Positions 52,892 to 60,972 of a DNA stretch of 64,000 bases are shown here, in pieces; position 1 is the stretch's first letter; the number at the start of each line of letters is the position of its first letter. The notes beneath the pieces are model-generated. The model saw only the letters and a program-made list of their open reading frames with translations. It was not told the DNA's origin and made no database searches. Location: NCBI RefSeq assembly GCF_900111885.1, contig NZ_FOKG01000001.1:744001-808000 (forward strand). The letters run 5' to 3'. This DNA comes from Amycolatopsis marina. GTDB taxonomy: Bacteria > Actinomycetota > Actinomycetes > Mycobacteriales > Pseudonocardiaceae. The position numbers and the translations under genes are program-made.

Positions 52892-54511
52892 ATGAGCGAG
52901 CTGCGCGAGGGCACCTCGTCGAAGTCCGGTGGCCGGGTGCGGGTGTTCACCGGTCGCCGGATCCTCGCGCTGGACGGCACCGAACCGGAGGCCTTCGCCA
53001 CCCGTGGCGAGTGGATTGTCGCCACCGGCTCGCGGGCCGACCTCCTCGCCGGATTCCCCGACGGCGAGCGGATCGACCTCGACGGCGCGCTCGTGGTTCC
53101 CGGATTCAACGACGCGCACTGCCACCCTTCCCAGGCCGCTCTGGCCCGAATACGGGCTGATCTCACCACGGCGCAGGGGCCGGATGATGTGCGGGAGGCG
53201 TTGCGGGCCAGAGCTTCCGCTGTTCCCGAGGGGGAGTGGGTCGTCGGGCAGGCCTTCGACGCACACCGAACCGGAATGGGCGAGGTCGATCGCGCCTTCC
53301 TCGACGAGGTGAGCCGCGAGCATCCCGTCGTGGTCGTGCACTACACCTTTCACAAGGCGGTGGTGAACAGCCGTGCGTTGGAGATCCTCGGTTATCGCTG
53401 TGCCGAGGACGCTCCGTACGGCGGGCAGTTGCTGACCGATGTGGATGGTGAACTCAACGGCTGGCTGATCGAGCGCGCCTGGCTGGACCCGTGGCTGCCC
53501 GGGGTCGGCCGGGCCTCGATCGTCCCGGCGGGGCAGGAATCCGCGCAGGTCGCGGCACTGGCCGAGGTCAACAAAGAACTGCACGCCGTCGGCATCACGT
53601 CCTACTGTGACGCCATCGTCACTCCGGCGGAGCAGGCGATGTACGCGGCCGCGCTCGACCGCGGCATGCTGACCCCGCGTGTCGCGATGTTGTTGTGGCA
53701 CAGCTACTTCGACGAAAATTCGTGGGCATCGTCAGCGAGGCCGGTGGATCGGCTGCGGCTCGCCGGGGTCAAGCTGATGCTCGACGGCGCCCTTTCCGGG
53801 GGCACCTGCCTGTGCCAGCAGTCCTACGCCAGCGCCACGGGCCGGGACAACGGACTGCAGATCGTGTCCGATGAGGACTTCACGGACACCGTCCGCCGGG
53901 TGCACGAAGTGGGCGCCAGGGTCGCGGTGCACGCGAACGGCGACCTTGCCATCAGCAAGGTGCTCGACGCGGTGGAATCGTTGCCCGCGCACGAGAAACC
54001 AGTAAACCATCGGATCGAGCACTGCAGCATCGTGGACGACCGGATCATCGATCGGCTCGTGGCGGCAGGCATCACGCCGGTGCCGTTCGGCGCGTTCATC
54101 CACTGTTACGGTGAGGCGATCGAAGCGTTCTACGGAGCACAGCGAGCTGAGCGTGCCTGTGCACATCGGACGATGCTGGACGCCGGGCTGACGGTCGCGG
54201 GATCGTCCGACTTCCCGATCGTGGCGATCGATCCGTTGCTCGCCGTGCAGAGCATGGTCACCAGGCGGTCGCGTGGCGGCGGGGTGTTCGGCGCGAGCCA
54301 GCGGGTGTCGGTCATCGAGGCGCTGGGTGTCTACACACACGGGTCCGCACATGCCACCGGCGAGGCCGCCACGAAGGGCAGGTTGGTACCGGGGCAACTG
54401 GCGGACTTCGTCGCCCTGGACCAGGACCTGACGGCGATCGACCCCGGAGAGCTGAGCGATGTCGCCGTGCGCTCCACCTGGGTCGGCGCGGAATGCGTCT
54501 GGTCACGCTGA
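52892..54511 (+). CDS. YtcJ-like metal-dependent amidohydrolase
   Basis: A 539-residue amidohydrolase (DLDGALVVPGFNDAHCHPSQ with the metal-binding HxH, KLMLDGALSGGTCLCQQSY, VAVHANGDLAISKVLDAVES, HRIEHCSIVDDRIIDRL, AGSSDFPIVAIDPLLAVQSM with the catalytic Asp). It probably hydrolyses an amide or cyclic precursor that feeds the aminotransferase and dehydrogenase, but the substrate is not recognisable. Starts 19 bases after the aminotransferase with GGACGGCGG; third gene of the MocR-controlled operon. Confidence 0.88.
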   Translation: MSELREGTSSKSGGRVRVFTGRRILALDGTEPEAFATRGEWIVATGSRADLLAGFPDGERIDLDGALVVPGFNDAHCHPSQAALARIRADLTTAQGPDDVREALRARASAVPEGEWVVGQAFDAHRTGMGEVDRAFLDEVSREHPVVVVHYTFHKAVVNSRALEILGYRCAEDAPYGGQLLTDVDGELNGWLIERAWLDPWLPGVGRASIVPAGQESAQVAALAEVNKELHAVGITSYCDAIVTPAEQAMYAAALDRGMLTPRVAMLLWHSYFDENSWASSARPVDRLRLAGVKLMLDGALSGGTCLCQQSYASATGRDNGLQIVSDEDFTDTVRRVHEVGARVAVHANGDLAISKVLDAVESLPAHEKPVNHRIEHCSIVDDRIIDRLVAAGITPVPFGAFIHCYGEAIEAFYGAQRAERACAHRTMLDAGLTVAGSSDFPIVAIDPLLAVQSMVTRRSRGGGVFGASQRVSVIEALGVYTHGSAHATGEAATKGRLVPGQLADFVALDQDLTAIDPGELSDVAVRSTWVGAECVWSR

Positions 54512-54519
54512 GGGGGCAG

Positions 54520-55572
54520 TCAACGACGGCGGTCGCCCTGCTCGTGGACCACTGAACCTGCGGACCAGGGCGTTGTCTCACCGCCGTTGCGCCTGATTGG
54601 ACCCGCCAGGCTTGCCGGAAGTCCGAAAGCGGGAAACAGCCGGTCGTCGAAGGTGGTGGTCTCGACGATCTCGCCGTGCTCGACGTGGAGCACGTCGAGC
54701 TTGAACGCCCGGAACCGCGAGTCGCCGGTTCGGCGCAAGTAACACGCGGCGGCGGGCATCCGGTTGGCGCGAGTGGGCGTGAGTAGCCAGGTGCCTGGGC
54801 AGGCAGGGCCGAACGCCCGGTCGAGCAGCGGCTCCAGCGCCGTCCGACCCTGGTAGCAGACCGGCTCGGGCGGCATGGTGACACGCACGTCTTCGGCCAA
54901 CAGCGCGGCGAGTCCTGCGGCGTCTCCCCGCTCGTGTGCCTCGATGTACCGGCGCAGCAGCGACTCCTCGTCCTCGCTCGGCCGGTCAGGAGAAGCCGAG
55001 GGAGCGCCCCGCAGTCTCGCCCGCGCCCGCTGCAAAGCGCTGTTCACAGCCGCAACCGTGATCTCCAGCAGGGCCGCGGTTTCCGCCGACGAGCACCCGA
55101 GTACTTCCCGAAGGATCAGCACGGCTCGCTGCTTCGTGGGCAGAAGTTGGATCGCCGCCAGGTACGCCAGCCCGATGGTTTCCCGGCTGACGGCCACCGC
55201 CTCCGGCTCGGTCGCCTCCGGGGCGGCTTGGTCCAGCAGGCGATCGGGGTACGGCTGCAGCCACGTCACGTCACCCAACGAGTTCAGCGACGGTACCCGT
55301 CGCGCCCTGTGCCGGATCGCGTCGATGCAGGCGTTGGTCACCACCCGGTACAGCCATGGCCGCACTCCCTCGGCCTCCGGCAGACTCTCCCTGGCGCGCC
55401 AGGCCTTCAGCAGTGCCTCCTGCAACACATCCTCGGCGTCGTCGAACGAACCGCTCATGCGATAGCAATGCACGTGTAGCTCGCCGCGGTAGCGGTTCAC
55501 CACCCTGGCGAACGCCGTCTCGTCACCGTCGCGCGCGGCGCCGAGCACCCGCTCGAGTCCCGGCTCAGGCAT
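54520..55572 (-). CDS. ECF sigma factor with C-terminal SnoaL-like domain (SigG/SigJ type)
   Basis: A 350-residue sigma factor. Region 2 (CYRMSGSFDDAEDVLQEALL, WLYRVVTNACIDAIRHRARR) and region 4 (QLLPTKQRAVLILREVLGCS, TVAAVNSALQRARARLR) are followed by a SnoaL/NTF2-like domain from about residue 210 (LLRRYIEAHERGDAAGLAAL, CYLRRTGDSRFRAFKLDVLH). This type has no separate anti-sigma factor; the SnoaL part regulates it. Divergent from the DHFR-fold reductase, with a 22-base palindrome between. Confidence 0.92.
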   Translation of the reverse strand: MPEPGLERVLGAARDGDETAFARVVNRYRGELHVHCYRMSGSFDDAEDVLQEALLKAWRARESLPEAEGVRPWLYRVVTNACIDAIRHRARRVPSLNSLGDVTWLQPYPDRLLDQAAPEATEPEAVAVSRETIGLAYLAAIQLLPTKQRAVLILREVLGCSSAETAALLEITVAAVNSALQRARARLRGAPSASPDRPSEDEESLLRRYIEAHERGDAAGLAALLAEDVRVTMPPEPVCYQGRTALEPLLDRAFGPACPGTWLLTPTRANRMPAAACYLRRTGDSRFRAFKLDVLHVEHGEIVETTTFDDRLFPAFGLPASLAGPIRRNGGETTPWSAGSVVHEQGDRRR

Positions 55573-55612
55573 ATCCTGTCTCCATATCCATGTGACGTCA
55601 CCAACCTCGCTG

Positions 55613-55634
55613 ACTCATCGGTCTAGCGATGAGT
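55613..55634. promoter_or_regulatory. Perfect inverted repeat between the sigma factor and reductase genes
   Basis: ACTCATCG-GTCTAG-CGATGAGT has perfect 8-base arms around a palindrome-like centre. It lies 40 bases upstream of the sigma start and about 56 bases before the reductase start, the right place for an operator shared by both genes. The binding protein is unknown. Confidence 0.45.
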
Positions 55635-55689
55635 TCGGCCGGTCCCCGTCGTGTGAACCTGTACCGGCACAGATATCAGGAGGTTCATG

Positions 55690-56277
55690 ATGGGCAAGGT
55701 CTTCTCACACATGACGATGTCACTGGACGGTTTCATCGCCGACCCCCGTGACCGCGCGGACGAGTTGTTCGACTGGTACTGGACGGGCGAGGTGACCGTG
55801 CCGAGCCGCGAGGAGGGCATGTCCTTCCAGGTCGACCCCGCCAGCGCGGACATGCTCCGCGAGATACTCGCCACCACAGGGGCGCTCGTCTGCGGCCGCC
55901 GCTTGTTCGACCTCACCAACGGTTGGAACGGCAGTCACCCCGTGGGCGCCCCGGTCGTCGTGGTGACCCATCGGGCCCCGGGGGACACCGAGGGGTGGAA
56001 GTCGGCCACGGTCGCGGGCAGCGTGGAGGAAGGGATCACCAGAGCCAGGGAGATCGCGGGTGACAAGGACGTCACGATCGCCAGCGCCGACATCGCGGCT
56101 CAGGCGCTGGACCTCGGCCTCGTGGACGAGGTCCACGTCAGCCTGGTGCCCGTGTTGCTCGGGGAGGGGATCCCGTACTTCGCGAACCTCACCCGCGCGC
56201 CCCACCGGTTCGACGATCCGGTCGTCATTGCGGGCTCACGCGCCACCCACCTCAAGTACGCCGTACGGCGTGGTTGA
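55690..56277 (+). CDS. Dihydrofolate-reductase-fold protein (RibD C-terminal family)
   Basis: A 195-residue NADPH-dependent reductase-like protein (KVFSHMTMSLDGFIADPRDR, TGALVCGRRLFDLTNGW, VTIASADIAAQALDLGLVDE, VSLVPVLLGEGIPYFANL). Actinobacteria carry many such proteins of unassigned substrate. ATG 55690 fits the AGGAGG site better than ATG 55687. The pairing with a SnoaL-type sigma factor is common and suggests that the sigma factor controls it. Confidence 0.9.
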   Translation: MGKVFSHMTMSLDGFIADPRDRADELFDWYWTGEVTVPSREEGMSFQVDPASADMLREILATTGALVCGRRLFDLTNGWNGSHPVGAPVVVVTHRAPGDTEGWKSATVAGSVEEGITRAREIAGDKDVTIASADIAAQALDLGLVDEVHVSLVPVLLGEGIPYFANLTRAPHRFDDPVVIAGSRATHLKYAVRRG

Positions 56278-56292
56278 GGGCACGCCGAGCGG

Positions 56293-57798
56293 TCACAGCT
56301 GGCCGGCGAACATTCCCAGCCGGGCCAGCGGTTCGAGGAGTTCACGTTCCTCGTAGGCGAAGTGGGACAGCAGTGTGTCGGTCAGCAGGTCGACGGCCTC
56401 TTCGAGACCGGTGTAGTCGCCGGGATGTGCCACGAGTTTCACCAGCGCCCGGTCGACTCCTTCGAGCACGTCGTGGATGGCCAGGTGCTCCTGCTCCAGA
56501 CGGTCCAGCACGGGGCCGAGGGTGTCGTCACCGCTGCGCAGATGACGGAAGATTCCCTCGTCCTCCAGCGTATGGTGCTGGGTGACGATCCGGCAGTAGG
56601 ACTCGCAGTAGGCCCCCACCGTCCAGTTGTTCTGCCGCATGGTCATCTCGTTGATCTGTGAGCGCGCGGCTGCGACTTCGACCGCACCCTTGCGTACCTG
56701 GTCCACCAGGTCACGGACCTGCTGCAGCTCCGTCCGGAGTCCGTTGTGGACGTTGACCAGGTGCCGGCTGACGGCCCGGCCCTGCTCGGTGTAACCGTGC
56801 TCGCCGGGCTCTGCCGCACGGCTGGGCCGGGTGCTCTCGTCCCAGGGCAGGTTCGCGGTGTGCCGGGTGCCCGGGGCGGGGGTCGGGACCACCCCGAGTT
56901 CGCCCGGCGCCGGAGCCTGCTCGGGTTCGACGGCGTGGGTGGTTCCCGCCCGCTCGTCGGCGACGATCTCGCGGACCGCAGGGGCGATTTCAGCGCCGAA
57001 CTCCTGGATGAGCCGGGGATCGTCGGTGGCGAGAATGAACGCCGAGATGCCGTACTCCAGCGCGAGTTCGGCCAGAGAGTCCGGCGTGACGTCCTGCGGT
57101 CCGACGTTCAGCAATCGGCGCACGGCGTACGGGTCGCGGCCCGACTCGCCCGCGCTCTCGTCGATGATCGCGTTCAGTTCAGTCAACGCCTCCCGGCCGG
57201 GCAGGTAGCCCAACGACGGCAGCCAGCCGTCTGCGACCCGCCCCAGCAGGCGCAGCATCCGTGGCTTGTAGGCACCGAGCCAAATCGGGATCGGATGGGC
57301 CGGCGCCGGGCCGCGCTTCGCGCCGAGCACCCGGTAGTGCTTGCCGTCGACCCGCACCCCGCCCCGCTCGTCGGCCGCCCACATGGCACGGATGACCCGG
57401 ATCGCTTCCTCGGTGGCCTCGACGGACTCGCCCGGGGTCAACCGTCGCCCGCCCATCGCCTCGATGGCGTCCCAGAAGCCACCAGCGCCGAGTCCGAGCT
57501 CGAACCTTCCCCCGCTGAGCAGGTCGAGGCTGGCAGCGGACTGCGCGAGCACCGCCGGTGGCCGCAGCGGCAGGTTGACCACGTTCGTCGCCAGCCGCAG
57601 CCGCTCGGTGCGCGCGGCGATGTAGGACAGCAGTGTCCAGGTGTCGAGGAACTTCGGCTGATAGGGGTGGTCCTGGAGGGTGGCCAGGTCGAGCCCGGCC
57701 TGCTCACTCGTCTGCGCAAGCGCCACCGCGTGCTGGGGCTGCGTCGCCGCCGGAGTGATGAAGGTGCCGAAGAGCAACTCGTGCCCGTAGTCCGCCAT
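56293..57798 (-). CDS. LLM-class (F420-type) oxidoreductase fused to a hemerythrin domain
   Basis: A 501-residue fusion. Residues 1 to about 300 form a luciferase-like oxidoreductase (LLFGTFITPAATQPQHAVAL, LRLATNVVNLPLRPPAVLAQ, FELGLGAGGFWDAIEAMGG, PIPIWLGAYKPRMLRLLGRV) of the F420-dependent type. After a disordered linker (about 300-350), a hemerythrin HHE domain follows with iron ligands in VTQHHTLEDEGIF, LEQEHLAIHDVLE and LLSHFAYEERELLEPL. The fusion could couple oxygen or redox sensing to a flavin/F420 reaction. ATG is 13 bases downstream of a palindromic operator. The frame is open far upstream but that part is not coding. Confidence 0.9.
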   Translation of the reverse strand: MADYGHELLFGTFITPAATQPQHAVALAQTSEQAGLDLATLQDHPYQPKFLDTWTLLSYIAARTERLRLATNVVNLPLRPPAVLAQSAASLDLLSGGRFELGLGAGGFWDAIEAMGGRRLTPGESVEATEEAIRVIRAMWAADERGGVRVDGKHYRVLGAKRGPAPAHPIPIWLGAYKPRMLRLLGRVADGWLPSLGYLPGREALTELNAIIDESAGESGRDPYAVRRLLNVGPQDVTPDSLAELALEYGISAFILATDDPRLIQEFGAEIAPAVREIVADERAGTTHAVEPEQAPAPGELGVVPTPAPGTRHTANLPWDESTRPSRAAEPGEHGYTEQGRAVSRHLVNVHNGLRTELQQVRDLVDQVRKGAVEVAAARSQINEMTMRQNNWTVGAYCESYCRIVTQHHTLEDEGIFRHLRSGDDTLGPVLDRLEQEHLAIHDVLEGVDRALVKLVAHPGDYTGLEEAVDLLTDTLLSHFAYEERELLEPLARLGMFAGQL

Positions 57799-57810
57799 CG
57801 CATCTCCTAT

Positions 57811-57828
57811 TGGTTGAGGGCTCAACCA
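57811..57828 (-). promoter_or_regulatory. Palindromic operator upstream of the LLM-hemerythrin gene
   Basis: TGGTTGAG-GG-CTCAACCA is a dyad with perfect 8-base arms, 13-30 bases before the start codon, so a bound repressor would block transcription. The form is typical of MarR/TetR/PadR operators. Farther on, CCGGAC/GTCCGG arms at 57900-57916 precede the divergent PASTA gene. Confidence 0.55.
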
Positions 57829-57942
57829 TAGCGGGAACGCGAGTTGTGTGCCAGGTGCCGCGTGTAGCGCAATCGGCACCGAGAGCGATGGGATGGAAGC
57901 CGGACAACCGGTCCGGTAGTAAACGACGTGGAGAGCGAGCCT

Positions 57943-58386
57943 GTGAAGACATTCGCACCGTACTTGCCGGGAACGAGCAGGTCGACCGGACGTCTGGCCC
58001 CTGCTGTGGTCGTGATTGCGGTGGGAGTCGTTGGCGCCTGTAGCGGCGGCGCGGCCGATCCGACCCCGCCCACCGGTCCGCCACCAGGTTCGAACTCCAC
58101 CGAACTTGTGCCGGCCTCGCCGACCGCCGTGACTCCCGAATCGCCGACCGCGAAACCGGCCGAGGCCGCGACACTGCCCGACGTGGTGGGCATGAACCAT
58201 CAGCGTGCTCAGGACACCATGCAGGCGGCGGGGTTCTACGCCCTGCGCGAGGTCGACGCCAGCGGGCAGGGACGCGCGCTCGTGTGGGACCGGAACTGGG
58301 TCGTGGTCTCCCAGTCGCCCGAGGGCGGCGCAGACGTCCCCGTCGACACCGTTGTCACCCTGAACTCCAAGAAGGCAGACGAGTAG
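57943..58386 (+). CDS. PASTA-domain lipoprotein
   Basis: A 147-residue secreted lipoprotein: signal with basic start and lipobox-like VVGACSGG, a Pro/Ser/Thr linker, and one PASTA domain (LPDVVGMNHQRAQDTMQAAG, VVSQSPEGGADVPVDTVVTL). PASTA domains bind peptidoglycan fragments; no kinase is attached. GTG 57943 has GGAGAG upstream; GTG 57928 is an alternative. Confidence 0.8.
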   Translation: MKTFAPYLPGTSRSTGRLAPAVVVIAVGVVGACSGGAADPTPPTGPPPGSNSTELVPASPTAVTPESPTAKPAEAATLPDVVGMNHQRAQDTMQAAGFYALREVDASGQGRALVWDRNWVVVSQSPEGGADVPVDTVVTLNSKKADE

Positions 58387-58390
58387 GGAG

Positions 58391-58900
58391 CTACTGTCCC
58401 GCGTCGGCCGGGGGTGTCCCGTCCGGCCAGATGCACGGCGAGGAAGCACCGAGGGAGAGGTCTCCCTCGGTGCTCTCTGTCACTGACATTCGGAAGGCGT
58501 CCTCGTTGTGCTCCACCGAAATGAAAAGACGATCGGGGCGGAAATCATTCAGCACCCGGAAGTTATTCGTTGTCCAGAATTCGTGCAAGGCAGCGACATA
58601 CTCCTTGTTGCGATCTGAACGTAGATCGTCTAACCAGTAGGTCTTGCCTACCTCGTACCTGCCACGGGGGCCGCTGTCCGTAGGATCGAGGCATTCTGCC
58701 GAGTCATCTCGTTGCAGAGTCAGCGTCGGTTCCTCCGGAAGTGCCGCCACTGCACGCTGGATGTGTTCCTCGGCACGTTGAGCCGCCTCCTGCTCAGTCA
58801 TAGTGCGCATCTGTTCTCCATTCGCCGGTGGTGTGTCCTGGTCGCCGCAACCTGTGAGCACAAACAGCAGGCAGATGAGCACACTTGCTGTCCGGTACAT
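58391..58900 (-). CDS. Lipoprotein of unknown function, T7SS-type operon
   Basis: A 169-residue lipoprotein: MYRTASVLICLLFVLTGCGD gives the signal and lipobox. The mature part is helical at first (EQEAAQRAEEHIQRAVAALP), then an alpha-beta domain (VAALHEFWTTNNFRVLNDFR, RLFISVEHNEDAFRMSVTES). It follows the DUF1023 hydrolase by 26 bases; such lipoproteins are common partners in these operons and might be immunity or surface components, which is inference. Confidence 0.75.
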   Translation of the reverse strand: MYRTASVLICLLFVLTGCGDQDTPPANGEQMRTMTEQEAAQRAEEHIQRAVAALPEEPTLTLQRDDSAECLDPTDSGPRGRYEVGKTYWLDDLRSDRNKEYVAALHEFWTTNNFRVLNDFRPDRLFISVEHNEDAFRMSVTESTEGDLSLGASSPCIWPDGTPPADAGQ

Positions 58901-58926
58901 CCGCACACCACCTCGATCTGTAGTGC

Positions 58927-60540
58927 TCAATTTGGTCGCTCGCCAACGACGATACGACCCATGTTCTCCAGTGAGGCTGAATCCTTGTTCCAATACTCCG
59001 AGTGGGCTGCGGTGGAGTAACCGCCGGTATACCAATCCCCTTCGGTCCCTGCGTCCGACGTGAATGACTGAGCGCCGAAATCATCGCCGATCGGCTGCGG
59101 GCCGTGGATGAATGGTGGTGTGCCGCGAATCATGTCGTTCTCAGCGGTGCTCGCGTAGATGTTGGTGTCGTCGGCGACCTGTAGTTCTGACGCGTTGTCC
59201 ACGCCCACACCTGGACTTCCGATGAAGACCACATTGTCGACGTTCAGTTGGGCGTTCTCGCCCTGCGCCGAATGCCCGATCACTGTCGAGCCGTAGCTGT
59301 GTCCGATCACGGTGTTGTTGGATGCCGCGCCTTCGTGAGTGGCTCGAAGTCCTTCCTGGAAGCCGCGCAGGTCACCGGCAGCGTCCTCGGCATAGTGCGC
59401 GTTGGTTGCCTGCCCAACGTCCTGCGGGGCGTCATACCCGACCCAGGTGATCGCGGCGGTTTCGGCGTTTCTGGACAGCTGGTTGGCCTTGTCCAGGATC
59501 AGATCGCCCCGGTCCAGTTCGCCGCCGATGCCCGCGAGGTTCGAGCCTGTGCCCGGTATCGAGGTCACCACGTTGTCGGCGGTGTCCGGGTTGCCGGTCG
59601 CGACGATGCCCCGCCCGTTGCCCTCGGTGGAGTAGTCCAGCAGATACGACTGCGGCACCGTGTCGGTCGGCTCGCGTTCGAGCCGTTCATCGATCGCGTC
59701 CAACCCGCGCAGGGTCTCGCCGAGGCGCTCGTACTCGCGTTGCTGGTCGGAGTTGCGCGCATCGCCCAACTCTTCGAGTTCGGCGTGGCGAGTGCTGATC
59801 TCGGCGTGCTCCTCCGCGAAGCCGATCCGGTTCGCCCGGTCGCGGTCCTCGACCGGGATGCCGTCCATGCCGCCGATCACGTCGCCGTGCGTGTAGATCG
59901 CGGACTCCTGCTGCATGGGCGTGAGGCTGTCCCACCACTTCTTCACATCCTGAGCCGACGCATCGTCGCCCGGGATGTCGCTCGGCGTGATGATGTTGCC
60001 CGCGCCGACGGCCTCCAGTGTGAGGCCCGCCGCCGACGGCAGTGTCTCGCCCAGCGCGGAGGCCGCCGCCCGGTCGGCCTCGCGGACGTCCTCGAGGGCA
60101 CCCTGGATCGTCTCCGTCAGCTCGCTTGCCGTCTGCCGGGCCGCCGCCTTCTCTTCGTCGGTCCGCATGTCGCCCGGCCCGCCCGCGCCCGCGCGCACCT
60201 CCCCGGTTTCCGGGTTGACCGACAGGATGTAGGTGGAGTCCACCGTCTCCATCACGCCGTTGACGGTTGTCTGCGCTTCGGTGATCGCGTCGGACAGGTC
60301 CCGAAGTGCGGGCGGGATCTTCTCGATGTACTCGGCCGCGGTGCCGTACTCCGCGCCGACGTCCTCGAAGTGGGCGCGGGCCGCTTCGCCCGCGTCGCCG
60401 GTCCAGCCGTCGAGCTTGCCGAGTGTGGTCTTGATGTCGCTGGCCGTTGCGGTGAGTTCACCTGCCAGCCGCGACCACCTGTCCGCGATGCCGTCGTACG
60501 CCCCCGGGTCGGCGTCGCGAAGGTTCCTGAAGGACACCAT
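58927..60540 (-). CDS. DUF1023 alpha/beta hydrolase with WXG100-like N-terminus
   Basis: A 537-residue protein. The helical N-terminal about 100 residues (YDGIADRWSRLAGELTATAS, LDGWTGDAGEAARAHF) resemble a WXG100/LXG-type secretion-guiding domain with a W-x-G turn. A long helical middle follows, then an alpha/beta hydrolase domain (GNPDTADNVVTSIPGTGSNL, nucleophile elbow NNTVIGHSYGSTVIGH, likely catalytic His in AAHSEYWN). It is preceded 6 bases upstream by a WXG100-like gene, suggesting type VII-like secretion, though no secretion ATPase is in the window. Confidence 0.88.
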   Translation of the reverse strand: MVSFRNLRDADPGAYDGIADRWSRLAGELTATASDIKTTLGKLDGWTGDAGEAARAHFEDVGAEYGTAAEYIEKIPPALRDLSDAITEAQTTVNGVMETVDSTYILSVNPETGEVRAGAGGPGDMRTDEEKAAARQTASELTETIQGALEDVREADRAAASALGETLPSAAGLTLEAVGAGNIITPSDIPGDDASAQDVKKWWDSLTPMQQESAIYTHGDVIGGMDGIPVEDRDRANRIGFAEEHAEISTRHAELEELGDARNSDQQREYERLGETLRGLDAIDERLEREPTDTVPQSYLLDYSTEGNGRGIVATGNPDTADNVVTSIPGTGSNLAGIGGELDRGDLILDKANQLSRNAETAAITWVGYDAPQDVGQATNAHYAEDAAGDLRGFQEGLRATHEGAASNNTVIGHSYGSTVIGHSAQGENAQLNVDNVVFIGSPGVGVDNASELQVADDTNIYASTAENDMIRGTPPFIHGPQPIGDDFGAQSFTSDAGTEGDWYTGGYSTAAHSEYWNKDSASLENMGRIVVGERPN

Positions 60541-60546
60541 CCGCGA

Positions 60547-60855
60547 TCAGCCTCCCGAGTCGAGGGGGCCGAGTGAATCGATCACGGCGTCCTCGACCTT
60601 TTGGTAGCTGGTCGAACTGTCGTGCAACAGCCCGCCTGCCATCGCGGTGCGCTTACAGATGTCATCGATCTGGAACTCCCACTGCCCGGCCAGCGAGCTG
60701 GCCTTGCCCGTGGTGGCGAAGCCCTCGTTGGCGCCTGCGTGGACCTCGATCCCGCCGCTGAACTCCGACATCGCCTCCCGCGCCGCGTCGGCGAGATCGA
60801 TGAACTCGTCGCCCGTGGCGGACAGCTCGCTCAGCTCGACGCCGTACCCGTCCAT
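60547..60855 (-). CDS. WXG100-superfamily small protein
   Basis: A 102-residue helical hairpin-type protein (GVELSELSATGDEFIDLADA, ASSLAGQWEFQIDDICKRTA) of the kind co-encoded with type VII-type substrates. A canonical W-x-G is not obvious; SLAGQW is the nearest. ATG 60855 with GGGGGGTGGG upstream. Probably forms a heterodimer with the N-terminal domain of the next protein. Confidence 0.75.
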   Translation of the reverse strand: MDGYGVELSELSATGDEFIDLADAAREAMSEFSGGIEVHAGANEGFATTGKASSLAGQWEFQIDDICKRTAMAGGLLHDSSTSYQKVEDAVIDSLGPLDSGG

Positions 60856-60972
60856 GCCCACCCCCCGTCGGCCAGGTGCTCACCAGTCGGTGATGTTAGC
60901 CGGGAATCACTCGCGCGGCCCGACTTGTTCGGCTCGTCTTTCCTGGTCATCGGTCCTCCGTCGGATGCAAGT

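Noticed and set aside
57799..58449. Upstream extension of the LLM-hemerythrin frame
   Set aside because: It overlaps the PASTA gene on the opposite strand and the palindromic operator. The family-conserved start is MADYGHELLFGTF at 57798.
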